Shown piece after piece: positions 27,414 through 32,483 of a stretch of 32,483 bases of DNA. Within the stretch, counting starts at the first letter, position 1; each line of letters starts with the position of its first letter. The notes beneath the pieces are model-generated. The model saw nothing but the letters and a program-made list of their open reading frames with translations, had not been told where the DNA came from and made no database searches. This stretch comes from an uncultured Prochlorococcus sp. (lineage in GTDB: Bacteria; Cyanobacteriota; Cyanobacteriia; PCC-6307; Cyanobiaceae), in contig CACFCB010000014.1 in NCBI GenBank assembly GCA_902564695.1, positions 1 to 32,483 on the forward strand, given 5' to 3'. The position numbers and the translations under genes were made by a program.

Positions 27414-28868
27414 TTATTCCACAGATTTTTTAATCCTTCCATAAGAATCTTCAAAACGAATTATATCATCTTCATCTAAATAATTACCACTTTGAACTTC
27501 TATAAGTTCAAGTTTCATTAATCCTGGATTGCTTAGTCTGTGTTTGCAACCTAAAGGAATAAATGTACTTTCATTCTCAGTAAGTAGTTCTCTCTCTCCA
27601 TTCTTTTCAATTAATGCTGTCCCATTAACTATAATCCAATGTTCTGCTCTATGATGATGCATTTGTAGAGAGAGAGAAGCATTTGGTTTGACTTCTATTA
27701 ACTTAACTTGCCACCTGTTACCCTCAACTATTGTAGTGTAATTTCCCCATGGTCTGTATATCTTCCGATGTGCTTTCCCTTCTGGAAATTTAGACTTATT
27801 TAAACTTTTAACTATAGTTCCAACATTTTGAGAATGTTCTTTATTAGCTACTAATATAGCGTCATTTGTTTCTACTACAATTAGATTTTCTAATCCTAAT
27901 CCTACTATTAAGCGATTTTCACTGCTTAAAAAGCAATTTTTACTTTTTTCAGCTATCACTCTACCTTTCATGTAATTACTATCAATATTTTTTTTACTAA
28001 TATTCCACAATGATTCCCAACTTCCAATATCACTCCAACCAGCATTTAAAGGCAAAACTGTTCCTAGATTTGTTTTTTCCATTACTGCAATATCTATAGA
28101 AATTTTGGGACACTTTTTAAATGACTCTGCTTCTAATCGAATGAAATCAAGATCAACTACATCTTTTTCAATAGCAATTTTGGAGTATTTAATTATCTCT
28201 GGGGCGAAAATTTCTAATTCATTTAGTATTGAACTTGCTTTAAAAAGAAACATTCCGCTATTCCATGTATATCTAGGATCTTTGATTAATTTCTCGGCTT
28301 TATCTTTGTTTGGCTTTTCTATAAATTTTTTTATATTTAAACCATTTCTTTTCTTTTCTTGATGATTTGATTCCTCTGCTTCTATATATCCATAACCAGT
28401 TTCTGCAGATGTTGGGACAATACCAAATGTTACTAATCTTCCTTGGTTAGCATAAGTTTTACCAGATTCAATTACTTGTTTAAACTCAATGATATTTTCT
28501 ATTAAATGATCCGCTGCCAAAATTAATAACAATGGATCTTTACCTGAAGAAATTGCTTGAATAGCTGCAACTGCTATAGCTGGAGCTGTATTGCGTCCTA
28601 CTGGTTCAAGAATGATTGCTTGGGGATTAGTATTGATTTCTTTAAATTGTTCAGCGACTATAAACCTATGATCTTCATTGCATATCAATATTGGATCTTC
28701 TAGTCCCTCTAATCCTAATAGTCTTTGATAAGTTTCTTGTAAAAGAGTTTTTTGTGTAAGGGAATCTAAGGCTAAAAATTGTTTTGGGTAGCTCTCTCTT
28801 GAAAGTGGCCAAAGTCTTGTCCCTGACCCACCACTAAGAATTACGGGAACTATTGATTTATCAGTCAT
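27414..28868 (-). CDS. manC: Mannose-1-phosphate guanylyltransferase / mannose-6-phosphate isomerase
   Basis: This 484-residue protein is of the bifunctional ManC/CpsB/AlgA type that makes GDP-mannose for envelope polysaccharides. The nucleotidyltransferase domain (about 1-340) begins VPVILSGGSGTRLWPLSRE, with the PKQF signature, EPVGRNTAPAIA, ILAADHLI and FIEKPNK. A C-terminal cupin domain (about 365-480) carries KIYRPWGNYTTIVEGNRWQVK and the metal-binding SLQMHHHRAEHWIIV, as in the isomerase part of type II enzymes. Both halves look intact. It faces glmS across an 88-base gap that holds only a weak 7-bp inverted repeat (27381-27387 with 27402-27408), and lies 57 bases downstream of the rimM start-distal end. 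Confidence 0.94.
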   Translation of the reverse strand: MTDKSIVPVILSGGSGTRLWPLSRESYPKQFLALDSLTQKTLLQETYQRLLGLEGLEDPILICNEDHRFIVAEQFKEINTNPQAIILEPVGRNTAPAIAVAAIQAISSGKDPLLLILAADHLIENIIEFKQVIESGKTYANQGRLVTFGIVPTSAETGYGYIEAEESNHQEKKRNGLNIKKFIEKPNKDKAEKLIKDPRYTWNSGMFLFKASSILNELEIFAPEIIKYSKIAIEKDVVDLDFIRLEAESFKKCPKISIDIAVMEKTNLGTVLPLNAGWSDIGSWESLWNISKKNIDSNYMKGRVIAEKSKNCFLSSENRLIVGLGLENLIVVETNDAILVANKEHSQNVGTIVKSLNKSKFPEGKAHRKIYRPWGNYTTIVEGNRWQVKLIEVKPNASLSLQMHHHRAEHWIIVNGTALIEKNGERELLTENESTFIPLGCKHRLSNPGLMKLELIEVQSGNYLDEDDIIRFEDSYGRIKKSVE

Positions 28869-28925
28869 CTCATTGAAGAGTGTTTTTGTTCATATTTGAA
28901 TTTCTGGTTCATGATCTTAGTAATT

Positions 28926-29456
28926 CTAGAGTTCCAATAAACCAGGGGGTGGATTGATTAGCAGCCATTTTTCTTTGATTTTTATTTCTGGGACAATTTC
29001 TTTGACAAAAGGTACCAAAACTTTTTTACCTTCTACTAACTCTATCTCTAGAAGGTCATTTCCTCCGTTAATTAAGTCAGTTACATGTCCAATTAAAGTC
29101 TGGTTTTTACCTCTTCTGGCTTCTAAACCAATAAGATCGAAATAATGATACTCTTCATTGCTCAAATTGGGTCTGTTATCAATAGGCACAACTAAGTTAC
29201 AACCAATTATTTCTTCAGCAGAACTCCTGGTTGATATTCCTTCAAAAGAAACAACGTAGATTGATTTACCTGGGATAAGTTTTCCTTTTAATAAGTTTAT
29301 TTCAGTGGGGAGATCGTTTCCTTTTTGAATCCAACGTTTACCAGGTAAGGTAAACCTTTCTGGAAAGTCGCTGCTAGGTTTGATTCGAAGATTTCCATTT
29401 AAACCTTGAGGGGCCACTACTTCTCCAATTAACATCCATTTATCTTTTTCGATCAT
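28926..29456 (-). CDS. rimM: Ribosome maturation factor RimM
   Basis: RimM binds ribosomal protein S19 and helps mature the head of the 30S subunit. The 176-residue protein has the N-terminal RimM beta-barrel (IGEVVAPQGLNGNLRIKPSS, residues about 10-29, with the family's G-x-x-G-x-x-G-E-like core) and a C-terminal PRC barrel (YHYFDLIGLEARRG, DLINGGNDLLEIEL, VPFVKEIVPEI). It reads in the same direction as manC, but there is no evident functional link. It diverges from the small gene at 29506 across 49 bases. Length and domain order are normal. Confidence 0.93.
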   Translation of the reverse strand: MIEKDKWMLIGEVVAPQGLNGNLRIKPSSDFPERFTLPGKRWIQKGNDLPTEINLLKGKLIPGKSIYVVSFEGISTRSSAEEIIGCNLVVPIDNRPNLSNEEYHYFDLIGLEARRGKNQTLIGHVTDLINGGNDLLEIELVEGKKVLVPFVKEIVPEIKIKEKWLLINPPPGLLEL

Positions 29457-29505
29457 TTTTTGAGTAGACTTTTTATTTAATAGTCTATTTCAATATTTTG
29501 TAATT

Positions 29506-29691
29506 ATGGCTGATTCAAAAGAACCAATTTTGCCAGGAACAACAGTCATTGTTAACAATGAAGAATCTATTTACAATGGCTATGAAGGTTTTGTTCAAAG
29601 AATAAGTGGTGATCAAGCAGCAGTGCTTTTTGAAGGAGGTAATTGGGATAAATTACTTACAATGCCATTGAAAGATCTTTTAAAAAACTAA
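29506..29691 (+). CDS. Small SH3/KOW-like protein (DUF3252-like)
   Basis: This 61-residue protein has the form of one small beta-barrel: LPGTTVIVNNEESIYNGYEG, then VQRISGDQAAVLFEGGNWDK. It ends in MPLKDLLKN. The arrangement of a charged loop, then YxGYEGFVQR, then AAVLFEGGNWD, resembles KOW or SH3-type barrels. I associate it with the cyanobacterial and plastid DUF3252 group, from memory only. No role is known to me; such domains often bind RNA or ribosomal proteins, and its neighbours rimM and rnc are both ribosome/rRNA factors, which is suggestive but weak. The stop is followed directly by an AT-only hairpin shared with rnc. Confidence 0.82.
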   Translation: MADSKEPILPGTTVIVNNEESIYNGYEGFVQRISGDQAAVLFEGGNWDKLLTMPLKDLLKN

Positions 29692-29718
29692 TTAATTATT
29701 TCTTTGAAAAATAATTAA
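29692..29718. terminator. AT-only hairpin between convergent genes
   Basis: TTAATTATTT (29692-29701) and AAATAATTAA (29709-29718) are perfect inverted copies with a seven-base loop. The stem starts right after the 29506 gene's stop and its 3' arm contains the rnc stop codon. Without any G:C pair it is thermally weak; a terminator role for both convergent genes is plausible but uncertain. Confidence 0.4.
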
Positions 29719-30464
29719 CTAACAAATTCAAAATTTTCTAAAAACTTTAAGGCATTGTTTGCTGCATCCTTTTCTGCTTCTTTCATTGATTTTCCCCAGC
29801 CTTCACCTATTGAGCGATTTTTTATATAGACACTGCAGAAGAATCGTTTTGGATTAGCATGCTTAGTGTCTTTTTCAGCTGTTTTATATACAGGAACAGA
29901 TAAGCCTTTACTTTGACTCCATTCCTGAAGCGCTGATTTATAGTTTTTCCTATGTGGATCAGCTAAAATCTCTTCACTTTTTTCTTCCCAGAATGGAATA
30001 AGCCAATTTTTAATAGAATCTAAATCATTTAGGGTTTCATATAAGGCTCCAATTAAGGCTTCTGTTGCTTCTGCTTGAATAGTAGAGCTTGCTGATGAAT
30101 CATTCAGAGCTTTTTGCCCAAGGATTAATACACTTTTGATATTAATTTTCTTCCCAACTTGCTCTAACCATTGATCACTAACTAGATGTGATCTGAGTTC
30201 AGACCTTTCTCCAACCTGCATAAATGGATATTTACTTTTTATGAAATCTGATGCGATTAGTCTTAAAACTGCATCTCCAAGAAACTCAAGATTTTCATAA
30301 TTTACTGAGCTATTTGCAGAACTATGAATGAGAGATTCATTGATATATGAAAGATTTTTTATTTTCTGAATAGTAAACTTTTCTTGATATTTTCTATCTA
30401 AATTTAGACTTTTAATGAAATTAATTATTTTTTCTGCTCTTTTAACAGGAATGTCGATTTTCAT
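29715..30464 (-). CDS. rnc: Ribonuclease III
   Basis: RNase III cuts double-stranded RNA and starts 16S and 23S rRNA maturation. The 249-residue protein has the catalytic signature NYENLEFLGDAVL (E57, E60, D64) and a C-terminal double-stranded-RNA-binding domain (about 174-245: NYKSALQEWSQSKG, then GEGWGKSMKEAEKDAANNAL). At the second metal-binding site the usual aspartate of A-D-x-x-E-A-L-I-G is glutamate here (E132 in QAEATEALIG; E135 is kept). A carboxylate is preserved, so activity is probable, but the change is uncommon for the family as I know it. Length is normal. It reads in the same direction as rnpB just upstream. Confidence 0.93.
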   Translation of the reverse strand: MKIDIPVKRAEKIINFIKSLNLDRKYQEKFTIQKIKNLSYINESLIHSSANSSVNYENLEFLGDAVLRLIASDFIKSKYPFMQVGERSELRSHLVSDQWLEQVGKKINIKSVLILGQKALNDSSASSTIQAEATEALIGALYETLNDLDSIKNWLIPFWEEKSEEILADPHRKNYKSALQEWSQSKGLSVPVYKTAEKDTKHANPKRFFCSVYIKNRSIGEGWGKSMKEAEKDAANNALKFLENFEFVS

Positions 30465-30542
30465 AGTCTTTGCAAGTATTTAATTGAAGTAGAAATTAAT
30501 TTAGTTGTTGAGTTTAATTGCTTTATATCAGAATTAAGAAAG

Positions 30543-30946
30543 TGAAAGCAGGTCATAAGCCGGGTTCTGTTCATTCTTCTTTTGTTCAAAAGTGAATGGG
30601 GAATCATCTATCTGGGACTATCGTTACCGATAACCTCAAGCGGCTTTTTGTAGGAACCAGGTTAATTGGCCATCCTTATGTCCCTTGCCTTGCTCCCAGC
30701 CGGGGTTTACCTAGCCAGCACCTCTCGATGCTGCTGGTGCGCTCTTACCGCACCTTTGCACCCTTGCCATGCTTGTTGGGATTTCCCCATTAAGCATTAG
30801 GCGGTGTATTTCTGTGGCACTATCCTCACGGTCACCCGCACTGGGAATTACCCAGCAAGCCTGGCCACATGGGAGCCCGGACTTTCCTCAATAGAATCCT
30901 TCAGCTTTTGCTGAAGTTTCAATTGCGATTACCTCCCCTGCTTTCA
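30543..30946 (-). ncRNA. rnpB: RNase P RNA (class A)
   Basis: This is the catalytic RNA of RNase P, which trims tRNA 5' ends. Read on the minus strand, it has the 5' universal block GAGGAAAGTCCGGGCTCCC (within 30872-30890) and ends with GAACCCGGCTTATGACC. The two ends pair perfectly to close helix P1 (30937-30946 with 30543-30552, ten pairs), which sets the limits at about 404 nucleotides. Length fits cyanobacterial class A RNA. The exact termini could differ by a few bases. The 5' end is only 34 bases from the divergent tRNA-Arg. Confidence 0.95.
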
Positions 30947-30980
30947 ACACCATCATGCCTCAAGGCATAATTAATTTCAT

Positions 30981-31054
<74 letters not shown>

Positions 31055-31153
31055 TTCAAAAACGAAGGAAAACAAAAAAAATGTAGTCCTATATGTGGTG
31101 GGTGTGCAAAATTCTTACTCTCTCGCTAGCGTTGGTTTAGTGAATAAGTCCAG

Positions 31154-31492
31154 ATGGCCCAGCTTCACGATCTTCGCCTAAGATTGCTTGTTCAACAGGA
31201 GAGTGAGCACATATCCAAATCACAACCAAGTGATTTGGATTTATCAATTGTTCAAGCGAGATGTTTATGTTGGTTAACACTTTTAGCTGAAGCTCATGAA
31301 GATCAAGCTAATGATGCAGAAGGAAGAGGAGATACAGAACAGGCTATGGGATGGTTTGCTGATTCAATGAGATTAAGAGATGTTATGCAAGTCGTTACTA
31401 GCATTGAAATACCCCTTCCTGAGACCTCAGATTTAAATCAAAAGGATGATGGAGAAGACTTTTTTCAGGGTGATCCCCCTATGTCGGCCTAA
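31154..31492 (+). CDS. Conserved-looking protein of unknown function (112 aa)
   Basis: I do not recognise a family for this 112-residue protein. It is mostly helical in appearance. The first half has heptad-like leucines (LHDLRLRLLVQQES, then LDLSIVQARCLCWLTLLAEAHEDQA) and a middle segment rich in E, D and A (NDAEGRGDTEQAMGWFADSMRLRDVM). That segment resembles a TPR-like helical hairpin. The tail is acidic and disordered (DLNQKDDGEDFFQGD). No membrane segment is seen. It has a normal ATG start, codon use like its neighbours, and follows tRNA-Arg by 99 bases without any clear terminator. It precedes another unknown gene in the same direction 31 bases on. Confidence 0.78.
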   Translation: MAQLHDLRLRLLVQQESEHISKSQPSDLDLSIVQARCLCWLTLLAEAHEDQANDAEGRGDTEQAMGWFADSMRLRDVMQVVTSIEIPLPETSDLNQKDDGEDFFQGDPPMSA

Positions 31493-31523
31493 AAAATGCA
31501 ATGATGGTTATTAAGCTGCCTTA

Positions 31524-31982
31524 ATGAAGGTGTCTGAAGAACCATGTCAATGTCCAGATTGCCTTAGATTTTATCGAGAACATGATCGGTTCATTAGAGA
31601 GTTTCCTTCCCTCCGGCAACAACAGGAGCTAAATTGGGCGGCTCTACAGTCATTTAGAACATTGTGTGGAAGAGTATTAGAAGATTTACAGAAGCAAACC
31701 AACGCAAATGCTTTAAATAAATCTGAAGAGAATTTTCAAGCAGGAATAATGGAGAAAAAAGAAGATTCAATGAATCAAGTAATTTCTGATCTTGAGAATA
31801 TTAATGCTCACCTTTATTCTATAGAAGCTCTAATGGAGAGAATATTTGATGTTAAAGTTCCTGATAAAGTAGAAGAAAAATTTAGAGAAATTGCTGGCGA
31901 GCTAGCTCCAGATCCTTTAAATATCGATCGTCTACGATTGAACAGATTATTACATCAAACTCCAGATTTGCCTGATAAATAG
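31524..31982 (+). CDS. Conserved-looking Cys-motif protein of unknown function (152 aa)
   Basis: This 152-residue protein is not one I can name. Its first 15 residues carry three cysteines in CQCPDC (positions 8, 10, 13), with a fourth cysteine near position 48 (RTLCGRV), which could bind a metal or form disulfides. The rest appears helical: FREFPSLRQQQELNWAALQS is an approximate form of the segment at 25-44, and residues 75-115 (DSMNQVISDLENINAHLYSI) look like a coiled coil. The end is rich in L and D (DRLRLNRLLHQTPDLPDK). No membrane segment is seen. It follows the 112-residue gene by 31 bases and converges with glgP with four bases between. Confidence 0.78.
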   Translation: MKVSEEPCQCPDCLRFYREHDRFIREFPSLRQQQELNWAALQSFRTLCGRVLEDLQKQTNANALNKSEENFQAGIMEKKEDSMNQVISDLENINAHLYSIEALMERIFDVKVPDKVEEKFREIAGELAPDPLNIDRLRLNRLLHQTPDLPDK

Positions 31983-31986
31983 ATAT

Positions 31987-32483
31987 TTACTTTTCGCAAC
32001 TTATTTCAACTGGTAATGGTTTGACTTTCCATATTGATTCACAATATTCTCTAATGGATCTGTCAGAAGAGAAAAATCCTGATCTTGCTGTATTTAATAC
32101 GGCCATACGGTTCCATTTCTTACTTTTTTTCCAGGCTTTGCTTACTTCATCTTGTGCACGCAAGTAATCATCAAAATCTGCCATAACAAAGTAAGGATCA
32201 CTACCTGTCAAAATATTTATTATTGGTCTAAATAATTCACTATCACCATTACTGAAATGACCAACTTCTATTAAATTAAGAGTTTCTTGAAGTTCATTAG
32301 ACTCGTTAATAAACTTTTTTGGTTTATAACCTTGATCTCTTAACTTCATGATTTCTCTCTCTGTCTTTCCAAACAAAAAGAAATTTTCTGCTCCAACTCG
32401 TTCTCTGATTTCTACATTAGCCCCATCAAGTGTTCCAATTGTTAAAGCACCATTCATGGCGAATTTCATATTTCCTGTACCTG
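31987..32483 (-). CDS. glgP: Glycogen phosphorylase, C-terminal fragment
   Basis: Glycogen phosphorylase releases glucose 1-phosphate from glycogen using pyridoxal phosphate. The gene runs off the right edge; the visible 164 residues are its C-terminus. They open with GTGNMKFAMNGALTIGTLDG, which contains the PLP-binding lysine of GTGNMK. Then come the family's ANVEIRERVG, ENFFLFG and the late DPYFVMADFDDYLRAQ, and the RMAVLNTARSGFFSSDRSI segment. The apparent start at 32469 is an internal methionine, since the frame continues upstream to the edge. It is convergent with the unknown gene at 31524. In picocyanobacteria it serves night-time glycogen use. Confidence 0.95.
   Translation of the reverse strand, partial: GTGNMKFAMNGALTIGTLDGANVEIRERVGAENFFLFGKTEREIMKLRDQGYKPKKFINESNELQETLNLIEVGHFSNGDSELFRPIINILTGSDPYFVMADFDDYLRAQDEVSKAWKKSKKWNRMAVLNTARSGFFSSDRSIREYCESIWKVKPLPVEISCEK

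Noticed and set aside
30596-30793. Open frame of 65 codons on the plus strand
   Set aside because: It lies wholly within the RNase P RNA gene on the other strand and shows no protein-like features.

Overview
The window looks like a stretch of chromosomal core genome from a marine picocyanobacterium, most likely Prochlorococcus. The pointers are AT-rich DNA (roughly mid-30s percent GC by eye), very short intergenic gaps, psaC (photosystem I) next to glmS, an RpaB-type response regulator, a cyanobacterial group 2 sigma factor, a TPP riboswitch ahead of thiC, and several small proteins without a recognisable function. The base composition would fit a low-light-adapted strain better than the most AT-rich high-light strains, but the strain cannot be fixed from sequence alone. 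I see no prophage, insertion sequence, CRISPR array, integrase or defence gene.

Layout, left to right. 1-1339: end of gyrB, then a secreted SH3-like protein and two FluC/CrcB fluoride-channel genes, all overlapping or abutting. 1336-5276: glutathione peroxidase (minus), Mg2+ transporter MgtE, a group 2 sigma factor, an alpha/beta hydrolase (minus). 5277-10668: a repeat-rich leader and a MutY fused to an apparently intact MutT-type Nudix domain, a PfkB sugar kinase, TsaE (minus), S-adenosylhomocysteine hydrolase, a DedA membrane protein, SSB (minus). 10754-13974: the mreBCD cell-shape operon, then rpaB. 14044-19741: lysyl-tRNA synthetase, a small unknown protein, SmpB (minus), then a run of ruvB, a TPR protein, an M20 amidohydrolase and a small membrane protein. 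19809-23419: TPP riboswitch, thiC, a strong shared hairpin, transketolase (minus). 23471-27325: acpP-fabF (minus) diverging from psaC-glmS. 27414-30464: ManC-type mannose-1-phosphate guanylyltransferase and RimM (minus), a small SH3/KOW-like protein, RNase III (minus). 30543-32483: RNase P RNA (minus) diverging from tRNA-Arg(CCT), two unknown proteins, and the C-terminus of glycogen phosphorylase (minus).

Most genes are housekeeping: DNA repair and replication (gyrB, mutY, ssb, ruvB), RNA and translation quality control (rnc, rnpB, smpB, rimM, lysS, tsaE), envelope and shape (mreBCD, glmS, manC, acpP-fabF), central carbon (tkt, pfkB-type kinase, glgP) and light-responsive regulation (rpaB, sigma factor, psaC). 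Genes are packed so tightly that several promoters and terminators must lie inside neighbouring coding sequence.

I did not find a convincing undescribed multi-gene system. The most worthwhile signals are small: an asymmetric FluC pair, the MutY-Nudix fusion behind a hairpin and a 16-bp direct repeat, a TTG start on psaC, the thiC stop codon buried in a bidirectional hairpin, paired TTTACA elements ahead of the sigma gene, an Asp-to-Glu change at a metal-ligand position of RNase III, and three conserved-looking proteins of unknown role.
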